From Flavobacterium sp. 102 (lineage in GTDB: Bacteria > Bacteroidota > Bacteroidia > Flavobacteriales > Flavobacteriaceae): 64,000 nucleotides of DNA. The position numbers and the translations under genes are program-made. The DNA lies in the NCBI RefSeq assembly GCF_003634615.1, contig NZ_RBKX01000001.1:3472001-3536000 (forward strand), in the 5' to 3' direction. The notes beneath the pieces are model-generated. The model had not been told where the DNA came from and made no database searches. It saw only the letters and a program-made list of their open reading frames with translations. Positions 33,329 to 42,917 of the stretch are shown in pieces; position 1 is the stretch's first letter; every line of letters begins with the position of its first letter.

Positions 33329-34132
33329 ATGACGACTACCGTAACAAGAGCTTTATCCGGCGCAGTTTACGTACTGTTGCTTGTTTGCGCAACTTTATAT
33401 TCACAATATAGCTTTTTGCTGTTGTTTGGTTTACTATTACTTTTTTCAGTGGTAGAATTCTGCAAATTGGTTTCGCTAAAACCTATTATTCCACTTGTAA
33501 TAGCCACGGTTGGTTATATACTTTTCAACTTAAATAACACAGTCAAAACCAACGAGATTTTGTTGTTGATTGCGGCTTTACTGGTTTCCATTCGGTCACT
33601 TTTATTTCTATTTGAAAAGAAGGATAGATTTCTGGATGTACAAGCCAAATACGTTTTCCTGATTGGCTATCTCATCATACCCATCATCATTTTTACCAAA
33701 ATTCCTTTTATCAATAACCAATATGTTCCCGAAATTATCATCAGCATCTTGGTAATTATTTGGTCCAATGATACTTTTGCGTATTTGGTTGGTATCACAA
33801 TGGGGAAAAACAAACTATTCGAAAGAATTTCGCCTAAAAAAACTATTGAAGGTTTTGTTGGTGGTGTAATTTTTGCTGTCGTGGCCGGAATTTTATTAGC
33901 AGAATTTTACCTCCATGAACCAACCACCAGATGGATTATCATCGCGATGATCGTTAGTGCTTTTGGTACTTTAGGAGATTTAATAGAATCAAAATTTAAA
34001 AGAATTGCAGGCGTCAAAGACAGCGGTAACATCATGCCCGGTCATGGTGGTTTTCTAGATCGCTTGGATAGTATTATATTTGTAGCACCATTTGTTTATT
34101 TGTTTTACCAAATTATTTATTATGTTTCATAA
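33329..34132 (+). CDS. cdsA: Phosphatidate cytidylyltransferase
   Basis: This encodes 267 residues with about eight membrane segments. The family signature near the C-terminus is GTLGDLIESKFKRIAGVKDS followed by PGHGGFLDRLDS. It makes CDP-diacylglycerol from phosphatidic acid and CTP at the inner membrane. It begins 1 base after the LUD gene and overlaps the psd gene by 11 bases, so the two phospholipid genes are probably translated together. Confidence 0.97.
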   Translation: MTTTVTRALSGAVYVLLLVCATLYSQYSFLLLFGLLLLFSVVEFCKLVSLKPIIPLVIATVGYILFNLNNTVKTNEILLLIAALLVSIRSLLFLFEKKDRFLDVQAKYVFLIGYLIIPIIIFTKIPFINNQYVPEIIISILVIIWSNDTFAYLVGITMGKNKLFERISPKKTIEGFVGGVIFAVVAGILLAEFYLHEPTTRWIIIAMIVSAFGTLGDLIESKFKRIAGVKDSGNIMPGHGGFLDRLDSIIFVAPFVYLFYQIIYYVS

Positions 34133-34772
34133 AGAAGGTTATAAAATCATTTTCATTGCAATAGTAAGCTTTATCGCTGCATTATTATTGGCGGATAAGT
34201 TTATTTCTATTGCTTGGCTTAGAATTGCCATTCAATTGGTTTTTGTTTTCCTTTTTATCATGATTTTGCAATTCTTCAGAAACCCGAACAGAAAAATAAT
34301 GCCAAATGAAAATTATTTTTTGGCACCGGTTGATGGAAAAGTTGTAGTGATTGAAGAAGTATTTGAAGAAGAATATTTTAAAGACAAAAGATTACAAGTT
34401 TCAATTTTCATGTCACCCATAAATGTGCACGTAACGCGTTATGGTGCTTCGGGTAAAATCAAATTCAGCAAATACCATCCGGGAAAATATTTGGTTGCTT
34501 GGCATCCAAAAGCGAGTACTGAAAACGAAAGAACAACAGTAGTGATTGAAACCTCTGCCTTTGGCGAAGTCTTATACCGACAAATCGCCGGCGCTTTGGC
34601 ACGCAGAATTGTAAACTATGCCGAAGAAGGACAACAAGTCGTTCAAGGTGATGATGCCGGTTTTATAAAATTTGGTTCCAGAGTTGATATTTATTTCCCG
34701 CTAGGAACTAAAGTGGATGTGGCACTGAAACAAAATGCTGTCGGTAACCAAACGGTTATTGCCTCAAAATAA
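34122..34772 (+). CDS. psd: Phosphatidylserine decarboxylase
   Basis: This encodes 216 residues from the ATG at 34122, inside the end of cdsA. It has an N-terminal membrane anchor, then FFRNPNR, YFLAPVDGKVVVIEE, FMSPINVHVTRYGASG and YHPGKYLVAWHPKAS, and the self-cleavage region KFGSRVDIYFP near residue 184, where Gly-Ser is the cutting site that makes the pyruvoyl group. It is the short (type II-like) form. It converts phosphatidylserine to phosphatidylethanolamine, directly downstream of CDP-diacylglycerol synthesis. Confidence 0.95.
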   Translation: MFHKEGYKIIFIAIVSFIAALLLADKFISIAWLRIAIQLVFVFLFIMILQFFRNPNRKIMPNENYFLAPVDGKVVVIEEVFEEEYFKDKRLQVSIFMSPINVHVTRYGASGKIKFSKYHPGKYLVAWHPKASTENERTTVVIETSAFGEVLYRQIAGALARRIVNYAEEGQQVVQGDDAGFIKFGSRVDIYFPLGTKVDVALKQNAVGNQTVIASK

Positions 34773-34784
34773 TAGTCTCAAAAC

Positions 34785-35060
34785 ATGTCTGAAAAAGAAT
34801 TAGAAGTTCGATTTCTGGAAGCCGTTGAACATGCTTCTAAAATGACACAGTCATCGTTGCCGCAAGATGTACAGTTGCGATTGTATGCCTATTATAAACA
34901 AGCTACTTTTGGCACTATTGAATACAACAACTCGTCTACTTTTGATTTGAGAAATGCTTTTAAAACCAATGCTTGGATGCAAATCAGTCATCTTTCGGTT
35001 GAAGAAGCTAAAGAATTATATATCGAAGCCATCAATGCTATTGTAAACGCAAAAAAATAA
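34785..35060 (+). CDS. Acyl-CoA-binding protein
   Basis: This encodes 91 residues. FLEAVEHASKM, then LRLYAYYKQATFGTI and a later AWMQISHLSVEEAKELYI segment, is the four-helix acyl-CoA-binding domain, with the conserved Tyr and Lys of the ligand site. It carries long-chain acyl-CoA in the cytoplasm. It follows psd by 12 bases and precedes the superoxide dismutase gene by 3 bases. Its place beside phospholipid genes fits lipid metabolism. Confidence 0.95.
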   Translation: MSEKELEVRFLEAVEHASKMTQSSLPQDVQLRLYAYYKQATFGTIEYNNSSTFDLRNAFKTNAWMQISHLSVEEAKELYIEAINAIVNAKK

Positions 35061-35063
35061 ACT

Positions 35064-35840
35064 ATGAAAAGGATTCTTGTTATCGCTTTATGTTTTTCTT
35101 TTACGCTCCTATTGTCTTCCTGTAATAAAAAAAAATTAACTGAAGTAGTTGAAGTTCCATTGCCTTCAGCTGAGGAAAAAATTACGATTGGACAACCTGA
35201 TGATGTCAGTGCCGATGAAGGCCAATTTGCTTTAGCCAAACTTCCTTATGAGTACAATGCACTAATGCCAAGCATTGACATCCTAACCATGGAAGTCCAT
35301 TATTCCAAACATTATTTAACGTATACCAATAACTTAAACAAATTGGTTGCTGCCGATCCTTTGATGGTTGATTTAGCTATTGAAGATATTTTGAAAAAGT
35401 TAGACATGAACAATGCCGACTTGCGAAACAATGCCGGTGGTTATTACAATCACACATTATTTTTTGAAGGCATGGCGCCAAAAGCTGACGGACAACCCAA
35501 AGATACTTTGGCAACCATTATTAACCGTGATTTCGGTTCGTTTGAAGTGTTTAAAAATCAATTTTCTGATGCTGCTGAGAAGCAATTTGGTTCTGGTTGG
35601 GCTTGGTTAGTCGTGGATAAAGCCGGAAAATTATTGGTGACAAGCACACCAAATCAAGACAATCCTTTAATGCCAACCCAAACCGTAAAAGGAACACCAA
35701 TTTTATGCTTGGACGTTTGGGAACACGCTTATTATTTAGATTACCGTTACAAACGCAAAAAATATATTGATGCGTTCTTTAAAGTAATTAATTGGAAAAA
35801 AGTTTCCGAACGATATTTAGAAGCAACAGCTACAAAATAA
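35064..35840 (+). CDS. Exported Fe/Mn superoxide dismutase (lipoprotein)
   Basis: This encodes 258 residues. It begins with a lipoprotein signal (CFSFTLLLSSC, Cys near 21) and then a linker of about 40 residues. The enzyme part has MEVHYSKHYLTYTNNLN, NAGGYYNHTLFFEGM, GSGWAWLV and LDVWEHAYYLDYRYKRKKYI, with three His and one Asp as metal ligands. It removes superoxide outside the cytoplasm, an unusual location for this family. It is the last gene of a run that begins with the LUD protein. A terminator follows. Confidence 0.93.
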   Translation: MKRILVIALCFSFTLLLSSCNKKKLTEVVEVPLPSAEEKITIGQPDDVSADEGQFALAKLPYEYNALMPSIDILTMEVHYSKHYLTYTNNLNKLVAADPLMVDLAIEDILKKLDMNNADLRNNAGGYYNHTLFFEGMAPKADGQPKDTLATIINRDFGSFEVFKNQFSDAAEKQFGSGWAWLVVDKAGKLLVTSTPNQDNPLMPTQTVKGTPILCLDVWEHAYYLDYRYKRKKYIDAFFKVINWKKVSERYLEATATK

Positions 35841-35873
35841 AAAAATCCCTAATCTTCGATTAGGGATTTTTAT
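35841..35873. terminator. Bidirectional terminator
   Basis: AAAAATCCCTAATC pairs with GATTAGGGATTTTT around a TTC loop. It lies between the convergent superoxide dismutase and peptidase genes. Confidence 0.9.
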
Positions 35874-35874
35874 T

Positions 35875-37914
35875 TTACCAAATAACCACTTTCAAATTAT
35901 CCGGTCTTCGCATTTTGCTTCCCGGCTTAATATTGAAAGCTTTGTGAAAATCAGGATTATTTTCTAACGGCCCGTTGATTCTGTATTTCGCCGGGGCGTG
36001 AACATCGGTTAGTAATTGTTGGGCTAACGATTCAGGTTTGATGTTCACCATCCAAGCGTAACCATACGCCAAGAAGAAACGTTGCTCCGGTGTAAAACCG
36101 CTAATTTTTTCTTTGTTTATATATTGTTTAGATTTTTTGAAAGCTTCAAACCCCATCACTACGCCACCTAAATCAGCTATGTTTTCCCCTTGAGTAGCAT
36201 CACCGTTTACAAATTTGCCAGGCAAAGCTTCGTATTTACTGAATTGCTCAACGATTAGTTTGGTTTTGGCTTTGAACTTTTGCAAATCTTCTGCGGTCCA
36301 CCAATTGTTCAAGTTTCCTTTTTCGTCATACTGACTGCCTTGGTCATCAAATCCATGGGTAATTTCGTGCCCAAAAGTGGAACCACCGATAATACCATAC
36401 AACACTGCATCATCAGGCATTCTGCCTTCAAATCCGGGTACTAAAATATTACAAGCCGGAACACAAATTTCATTATTACTTGGACTGTAATAAGCATTAT
36501 ACGTTTGCGGATACATTCCCCATTCGGTTCTATCTACAGGCTTACCATATTTTGAAATCATATCTTTGATTGCCCATTTATTGGTTGCCATTACATTGGC
36601 TAAAAATGTTCCCCTATTAATAGTAACACTACTCAAGTCTTTCCATTTGTCGGGATAACCCACTTTCATTACGATTTTACTTAATTTGAATAACGCTTTT
36701 TTCTTGGTTTCTTCACTCATCCAATCTAAAGTTTTGATACGCTCGGCATAAACATCGCGGATATTGTTGCCTATTTCCAAAAGTTTTTCTTTGGAACCTT
36801 TTGGCAAATAATCTTTTACATAAACCTGTCCAATCAATTCGCCTAAAGAACCATCGGTTTGCTCTACTATTCGTTTCCAACGTGGTTTTTGTTCTTTTAC
36901 GCCACTCATTACAGTAGAATAAAAATAGAAATTTTGCTTTTCAATCGCATTGTTCAAATAAGACGCATAAGAATTTACTAAATCCCATTCCAGATAAGTT
37001 TTCCAATCTTCAACCGAGTAACTTTTAACCATTTGGTCTAAAGCTTTATAAAACTCAGGCTGACCAACAATAATAGTGTCGGCATTTTTAATTCCGATAG
37101 AAGCGGTCATTTGTTGCCAATTGATATTTGGCGTAGCACTGTTCATTTGAGCAATACTCATTTTGTTGTAATTCTTAATCGGATCACGTAAGGCTTCTAA
37201 TTTTCTGGAGTTTTTGGCCAATTCGGTTTCCAATTTCATGATAATTGCAGCATTGGCTTTAGCAACATCAGTAGCCTTTCCAATCAATTGACCCATTTTC
37301 TGTAAATGCTTCACATACTCGGTACGAATATTTACCGTTTCTTTATCGGTATTGAAATAATAATCGCGATTCCCTAAACCTAATCCGCCTTGACCTAAAA
37401 AGACAGCATATTTCGCACTATTCTTATCGTCTTGTCCAACATATAAAGAAAAGGCCGGATTAGCACCGATAGTATGCAAGTAAGCAATCGTATTTAATAA
37501 TGAAGGAACATCATTGATGGCTTTTATTTTATTCAAATCAGCTTTCAAAGGAGACAATCCTAATTTTTCTATCTGCAAAGTATCCATACCGGAAGCATAG
37601 AAATCACCGATTTTTTGTTCGTTACTTCCTTTAGGAGCATCAGTCATTTCAGCCGATTTCTCACAAATTTGCTTGATTTGAGAATTGATAGTATCGCCTA
37701 TCGTTCTGAAAATCCCATTGCTTCGTTCACTATCCGGAATTGGATTCCGTTTGAACCATCCGCCATTGGCATACATAAAAAAGTCATCACCCGGATTAAG
37801 CGTTGTATCTCTGTTGGTCACTAAAGGATCAACAAAATCGGCTTCTTTTTGGTTACAGCTAACCAGCAATATCGCAGAAAATAAGCCTAGAGTAAATTTA
37901 GTTATTGGTTTCAT
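35875..37914 (-). CDS. M13 (neprilysin-like) metallopeptidase
   Basis: This encodes 679 residues. A lipoprotein signal (LGLFSAILLVSC) anchors it. The zinc site is GHEITHGFDD, the third ligand comes from ENIADLGG, and NAYYSPSNNEICVPA and PEQRFFLAYGYAW are family blocks. It would cut peptides in the periplasm or at the cell surface. The full length matches the family. The gene stands alone, ending beside the superoxide dismutase terminator; 109 bases of spacer lie upstream. Confidence 0.96.
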   Translation of the reverse strand: MKPITKFTLGLFSAILLVSCNQKEADFVDPLVTNRDTTLNPGDDFFMYANGGWFKRNPIPDSERSNGIFRTIGDTINSQIKQICEKSAEMTDAPKGSNEQKIGDFYASGMDTLQIEKLGLSPLKADLNKIKAINDVPSLLNTIAYLHTIGANPAFSLYVGQDDKNSAKYAVFLGQGGLGLGNRDYYFNTDKETVNIRTEYVKHLQKMGQLIGKATDVAKANAAIIMKLETELAKNSRKLEALRDPIKNYNKMSIAQMNSATPNINWQQMTASIGIKNADTIIVGQPEFYKALDQMVKSYSVEDWKTYLEWDLVNSYASYLNNAIEKQNFYFYSTVMSGVKEQKPRWKRIVEQTDGSLGELIGQVYVKDYLPKGSKEKLLEIGNNIRDVYAERIKTLDWMSEETKKKALFKLSKIVMKVGYPDKWKDLSSVTINRGTFLANVMATNKWAIKDMISKYGKPVDRTEWGMYPQTYNAYYSPSNNEICVPACNILVPGFEGRMPDDAVLYGIIGGSTFGHEITHGFDDQGSQYDEKGNLNNWWTAEDLQKFKAKTKLIVEQFSKYEALPGKFVNGDATQGENIADLGGVVMGFEAFKKSKQYINKEKISGFTPEQRFFLAYGYAWMVNIKPESLAQQLLTDVHAPAKYRINGPLENNPDFHKAFNIKPGSKMRRPDNLKVVIW

Positions 37915-38023
37915 AAAAGTATGTTTTGATGGATAATTGGACTGATGAACAGTAAAAATGTTACCAAATGTAAAACATTTGTTGAGATTGTAATAAAAAA
38001 ACCATCCGAAGATGGCTTAGTCA

Positions 38024-38209
38024 TTAGTCTTTGATTCCAAGTTTGTCTAAAATATCTTCCATCAAACACCATTTGGTTATGGAAGATTGCAACAAATTCG
38101 TTCCGACAAAAGCGGTAAACCACAGCCAATTTTGATTGACATAAATCGCCAATAGCAAACTGATTAAAATAAAAGTTCCGGCTACAGCTCTGATAATTCT
38201 ATTTTTCAT
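38024..38209 (-). CDS. DUF2892-like small membrane protein
   Basis: This encodes 61 residues. Two hydrophobic segments (AVAGTFILISLLLAIYV and WLWFTAFVGTNLLQSSI) and a terminal WCLMEDILDKLGI fit the DUF2892/YgaP membrane family, often linked to sulfur or rhodanese proteins. It is the last gene of the RND efflux operon, 11 bases after the PII-like gene. The Cys in SITKWCLME is typical of the family. Confidence 0.8.
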   Translation of the reverse strand: MKNRIIRAVAGTFILISLLLAIYVNQNWLWFTAFVGTNLLQSSITKWCLMEDILDKLGIKD

Positions 38210-38220
38210 GATACTAGTAT

Positions 38221-38526
38221 TTAATTAGATTTTTCAATGTTTAGTACGGCCACATTGAGTTGGGCCTTGGTTTCTTGTTTGGCGTTAAAATCCGCTACGA
38301 GTTGGAAAAACAAATCGACACTCTCTTTTTTTACAAAAGCGTAAAAGAGTAAGGATTCGGTTTCGTTCATTTCGGAAGCGAACCAATTGGTTTCTATAAA
38401 TTCTTCCGAAACGTCTTTGTAACCCCTTACATTTCGGTAACTAAACGCTCTGACATTGGCCTTTTTCAACAGTATTTTGATGTCTTTTTCAAATTCTGTT
38501 ATAGCAGTAATGATTAATAGTTTCAT
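38221..38526 (-). CDS. PII-like protein linked to RND pump
   Basis: This encodes 101 residues from the ATG at 38526, four bases after the pump gene. The sequence MKLLIITAITEFEKDIKILL and the spacing of strands suggest a ferredoxin-like fold of the PII/CutA type. It lacks the classic T-loop motifs of GlnB. PII-like proteins of a separate group are known beside heavy-metal RND pumps, which fits this place. It might sense metal or nucleotide and tune the pump; that is inference. Confidence 0.65.
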   Translation of the reverse strand: MKLLIITAITEFEKDIKILLKKANVRAFSYRNVRGYKDVSEEFIETNWFASEMNETESLLFYAFVKKESVDLFFQLVADFNAKQETKAQLNVAVLNIEKSN

Positions 38527-38530
38527 AATA

Positions 38531-41500
38531 TTACGAATTAGATTCTCCAGATTCGGAAGACAATGGAGTGTGATCTTCCCATTTTTTTCTTTCAGTGACA
38601 TAATAAATCAACGGCACTACAATTAGTGTTAGTAACGTTGAAACAATCGCTCCAAATACTAAGGAAATCGCCAATCCTTGAAATATTGGGTCAAATAAAA
38701 TAATTGAAGCCCCGATTACTACGGCACCAGTGGTTAATAAAATTGGCGTGGTTCTCACAGCTCCTGCTTCAATAATCGCTTGCTTCAATGGAATACCATC
38801 ATTCAAACGAATCTCAATAAAATCAATCAGTAAAACTGAATTTCGGACCATGACTCCGGCCAAAGCAATCATGCCGATAAAAGAGGTTGCGGTGAAGAAA
38901 GCACCTAATAACCAGTGACCTAATACAATGCCGACTAACGAAAGTGGAATTGCCATCATCATCACTATCGGCGTTTTGAAATTTTGGAACCAACCCACAA
39001 TCAACATGTATATAATGACAATCACGATTAAGAAAGCCGCACCTAAATCGCGGAAAACTTCTAAAGTAATTTGCCATTCACCATCCCATTTTACGGTAAA
39101 ATCACTTTCATCGGAAGGTTGTTCCATGTACAGTTCGTTGACTTTGTAACCTTTAGGTAATTGCATTTTTTGGAGTTTTTCATTCATTCCTAAAATGGCG
39201 TACACCGGACTTTCCAAATCGCCGGCCATATCGGCTGTTACATAAACAACACGTTTTTGGTCTTTGCGGTAAATGGTTTTCTGTAAAGTATCTTGAACCA
39301 CTTTAACCAAATCACTCACCGGAACTACATTGCCATGATTGCCTTTGATTTTCAGATTTTGAATATCTTGTAAACTCGTTTTATCCTTATCGTCCAAAGA
39401 CAATACTATCCCAACATTGTCATTCGAATTTTCATCGTATAAATTGGAAATCGGGTATTCTTTTAAGATATAAGTCAAATTGCCTACGACTTGTTGCGGA
39501 GCTATTCCGTTTAGCATGGCTTTTTCTTTATCGACAACCAATTTATATTCGGTTTGATTGTCTTCAGTCATCCAATCGACATCAACGATATCCGTGGTAT
39601 TTTCCAGAATACTTTTTACTTGATTGGCGACTTTGATTTGCTCTTTATAATTGGGTCCATAGATTTCCGCAACTAAAGTCGATAACACCGGAGGACCTGG
39701 TGGTACTTCTATAATCTTAACATTGGCAGCATACTTTTTGGCTATCTTTTGGATTTCGGGACGCACGATTTTAGCGATGTCATGACTTTGCAAATCGCGG
39801 TCTTCTTTGTGTAATAAATTCACCTGAATGTCGGCCATATTGCTTCCGCCACGCATATCGTAATGACGAACCAAACCGTTAAACGTAATGGGTGCGGAAG
39901 TACCAATGTAATTTTGGTAATTCACTACTTCCGGAACAGTAGAAAGGTATTGTGCAATTTCCTGAGTTACTGCCGCCGTTCTTTCTAAAGTCGTTCCTTC
40001 AGGCATGTCAATCACGACTTGAAATTCATTTTTATTGTCAAATGGTAACATTTTAACCGCAACCGATTTGGTAAAAAACATCAAGACCGAACCGATTAAC
40101 AATAAAACAGTTATTCCTAACATCAAACGACGCTTTTTAGAACTTTCTAAAAATGGACGTTCCATTTTACTGTAGACTTTGTAAATCCATGACGTTTCTA
40201 TTCCTTGTTCGGCTTTGTGTTCTTGGGTTTCTTTTTCGTGTAATAAATGGTAACCCAAATAAGGTGTAACGGTAAGTGCTACAAACAAAGATAACAACAT
40301 CGCAATCGAAGCGCCAATTGGCATCGGACTCATATATGGCCCCATCATCCCCGAAACGAAAGCCATTGGCAATATGGCTGCGATAACCGTAAAAGTGGCT
40401 AGAATGGTTGGGTTTCCAACTTCATTAATAGCATAAATGGCAGCTTGTTTGAACGGTAAACGCTTCATCTTGAAGTGACGGTGCATGTTTTCGGCAATGA
40501 TGATACTGTCATCTACGACAATGCCCACTACGAAAACCAAGGCGAATAAAGTGATTCTATTCAAAGTATAACCCAACATATAGTAGGCAAATAGTGTCAA
40601 AGCAAACGTCAAGGGCACCGAAAAGAAAACCACTAATCCACCGCGCCAACCCATCGCCAACATTACTAAAAGTGTGACCGCAATAATCGCAATGCCTAGA
40701 TGCAACAACAACTCTCCTACTTTATCCGAAGCGGTTTCACCATAATTTCGAGTCACTTCTACGTGAACATCATCGGTGATTATCGTTTGTTTTAAATGCT
40801 CGACTTTTTCCAAAATCTTTTCGGAAATTTTCATGGCATCGGCACCTTTTACTTTACCAATGGAAATCGTTACCGCCGGATATTCCGAATTGTTTTTGGC
40901 GAATTTTTCATTTGCTTTTCCATAACCGAAAGACACATAACTTCTCGGCGTTGAAGGTCCGTCTTGTACCGAAGCGACTTGTTTTAAATAAACCGGCATA
41001 TTGGCATTCACACCAACTACCAAATTTTCAATATCTTCTGCAGATTTTAGAAATTCTCCTGTAGTCAACAGATATTCTTTATCGGCGGAAACAAAACTTC
41101 CTGACTGTGAGCTGCCGTTATTGGCCTGAATCATTTGCATAATGCCCAACGCATCAATTCCACTTTCTGCCATTTTATCTTTGTCTAAAACCACTTTGAC
41201 TTCACGGTTTCTGCCCCCGATTTCTTTGGTGATGGCGACATCTTTTACTTTCTCAATCTCCGAAGTCACTTCTTCCGCAATTTGACGGATTTCGAAATCG
41301 TTTAGTTTTTCGCTCCAAAGTGTTAGGCCTAACATCGGAACATCATCGATAGAACGCGTTTTTACTAAAGGTTTATAAACGCCCTGCGGGAACATATTTT
41401 CGTGTTTGGCCAACTCGTCGTATAATTTTACATACGAACGTTCTACATCTTGTCCGACATAGAATTGTACAATTAACACCGCTTGACCGTTCATTGCCAT

Positions 41501-41761
41501 ACTGTGCACGTGTTCTACGCCTTTGATATTGGATACTATTTTTTCCAAAGGCTTTACCACGCGACTTTCAACTTCACTAGGGCTCGCTCCTGGATAACCC
41601 ACCATTACATCTGCCATCGGAACATTTATTTGTGGCTCTTCTTCTCTTGGAATCAGAAACGAACTGTATACACCAATGATCATTAATCCGACCATTAACA
41701 GTATCGTTAATTTCGAATTGATGAAAAAATGGGCGATTTTACCTGATATACCTTCTTGCAT
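38531..41761 (-). CDS. RND efflux pump inner-membrane subunit
   Basis: This encodes 1076 residues, the usual length. It has twelve transmembrane helices in two halves. The start IAHFFINSKLTILLMVGLMI and blocks LIPREEEPQINVPMADVMV, GYPGASPSEVES and VGIVVDDSIIIAENMHRH identify an AcrB/MdtB-type transporter; the double Asp in VVDDS is the proton relay. It pumps an unknown substrate in a complex with the adaptor and TolC proteins encoded upstream. The C-terminal tail is short and acidic. Confidence 0.95.
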   Translation of the reverse strand: MQEGISGKIAHFFINSKLTILLMVGLMIIGVYSSFLIPREEEPQINVPMADVMVGYPGASPSEVESRVVKPLEKIVSNIKGVEHVHSMAMNGQAVLIVQFYVGQDVERSYVKLYDELAKHENMFPQGVYKPLVKTRSIDDVPMLGLTLWSEKLNDFEIRQIAEEVTSEIEKVKDVAITKEIGGRNREVKVVLDKDKMAESGIDALGIMQMIQANNGSSQSGSFVSADKEYLLTTGEFLKSAEDIENLVVGVNANMPVYLKQVASVQDGPSTPRSYVSFGYGKANEKFAKNNSEYPAVTISIGKVKGADAMKISEKILEKVEHLKQTIITDDVHVEVTRNYGETASDKVGELLLHLGIAIIAVTLLVMLAMGWRGGLVVFFSVPLTFALTLFAYYMLGYTLNRITLFALVFVVGIVVDDSIIIAENMHRHFKMKRLPFKQAAIYAINEVGNPTILATFTVIAAILPMAFVSGMMGPYMSPMPIGASIAMLLSLFVALTVTPYLGYHLLHEKETQEHKAEQGIETSWIYKVYSKMERPFLESSKKRRLMLGITVLLLIGSVLMFFTKSVAVKMLPFDNKNEFQVVIDMPEGTTLERTAAVTQEIAQYLSTVPEVVNYQNYIGTSAPITFNGLVRHYDMRGGSNMADIQVNLLHKEDRDLQSHDIAKIVRPEIQKIAKKYAANVKIIEVPPGPPVLSTLVAEIYGPNYKEQIKVANQVKSILENTTDIVDVDWMTEDNQTEYKLVVDKEKAMLNGIAPQQVVGNLTYILKEYPISNLYDENSNDNVGIVLSLDDKDKTSLQDIQNLKIKGNHGNVVPVSDLVKVVQDTLQKTIYRKDQKRVVYVTADMAGDLESPVYAILGMNEKLQKMQLPKGYKVNELYMEQPSDESDFTVKWDGEWQITLEVFRDLGAAFLIVIVIIYMLIVGWFQNFKTPIVMMMAIPLSLVGIVLGHWLLGAFFTATSFIGMIALAGVMVRNSVLLIDFIEIRLNDGIPLKQAIIEAGAVRTTPILLTTGAVVIGASIILFDPIFQGLAISLVFGAIVSTLLTLIVVPLIYYVTERKKWEDHTPLSSESGESNS

Positions 41762-41802
41762 TTTTAGATTTTTAGATTGTTGGATTGTTAGATTTTCAGA
41801 AT

Positions 41803-42888
41803 CTATTGGATAGAAACTTTAGCGCCGTTAAATAACTTCCCTTCGGCAGATACAATGTATGGTTCTTCAGCCGATAATCCCGACAAGACTTCTACTTGAT
41901 TGTCAAAGGTTTTGCCAATGCGCAACCATCTTAAAATGGCTATATTTCCGTTGCCAATAGTGTAAATTCCGGTGAGTTGACCTTGTTTGACCAAAGCACT
42001 TTCAGGAACCAACACTTTATCGGGTTTGGTCGTTGTTTTTGCTTTATTGGCCACAGGAAATTGAACATTGACAAACATGCCTGATAAAATGGATTTGTCT
42101 ATTTGGTTCAAACCGACTTTAACCAAATATTGTCCGCCGGTATTTATAGCAGAACTGCTTACTTCGATTACTTTTCCTGACACTTCTTTGTTGATGGATT
42201 TCACTAACACTTTTACTGCCATTCCGTTTTGGATGTTGGCAATATCGCTCTCCGAAACCATCGCAGTCACTTGTAATCTCGATATACCTTCAATACTTAC
42301 TAGAGGCATTCCGGGATTAGCCATATCGCCTTCTTTGACAAAAGTATTGGTCACTTCTCCCGAAAACGGCGCAGTAATATTGCTATAATTGAATTGCGCT
42401 AAAACTTCATTTTTCATTTGTTTGGCAGCTTCCAATCCGGCTTTTGCCATTTCGTACCGCGACGTCATGTCGTCTAACTCTTTTTGTGAAGCACTTTGTT
42501 GGTTGAACAAAGCCGTGAATCTTTCGAAGTCTTTTCTCGCATTATTGAAAGCTGCAGTAGCTTGCAAAATAGAAGCATCTACTTGGGCTTTTTTGGCTTG
42601 AAGATCGGTGTTATTGATGCTTACCATTAATTGTCCGGCGCTAACTTTTTGACCGACTTTGACCTGAACCTTGGTCACGTAACCCATTATTCGAGTACTG
42701 ACATTCGCACTGTTTTCGGCTTCAATTTTGCCGCTGGCAGTTACGAAAGAACCATTGTTTTGCGCAGTCATTCCGCTAACTTTTACCGGAATTGCTACTG
42801 TAATATCCGAAATCTCTTTTCGGTCTTTTCCACAGGAAATGAATAAGAAAGCGGAAAGTGATAGGATTGTTATTATTTTATTATTCAT
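41803..42888 (-). CDS. RND periplasmic adaptor (membrane fusion protein)
   Basis: This encodes 361 residues. A lipoprotein signal (LSLSAFLFISC) anchors it to a membrane. GYVTKVQVKVGQKVSAGQLMVSI is the lipoyl-like hybrid motif, followed by an alpha-helical hairpin (about residues 100-155) and then FVKEGDMANPGMPLVSIE. It bridges the pump and the outer-membrane channel. It lies between the TolC gene, 29 bases away, and the pump gene, 41 bases away. Confidence 0.95.
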   Translation of the reverse strand: MNNKIITILSLSAFLFISCGKDRKEISDITVAIPVKVSGMTAQNNGSFVTASGKIEAENSANVSTRIMGYVTKVQVKVGQKVSAGQLMVSINNTDLQAKKAQVDASILQATAAFNNARKDFERFTALFNQQSASQKELDDMTSRYEMAKAGLEAAKQMKNEVLAQFNYSNITAPFSGEVTNTFVKEGDMANPGMPLVSIEGISRLQVTAMVSESDIANIQNGMAVKVLVKSINKEVSGKVIEVSSSAINTGGQYLVKVGLNQIDKSILSGMFVNVQFPVANKAKTTTKPDKVLVPESALVKQGQLTGIYTIGNGNIAILRWLRIGKTFDNQVEVLSGLSAEEPYIVSAEGKLFNGAKVSIQ

Positions 42889-42917
42889 GTTGATCTGTTT
42901 TATTAGTTGTCTTAATA

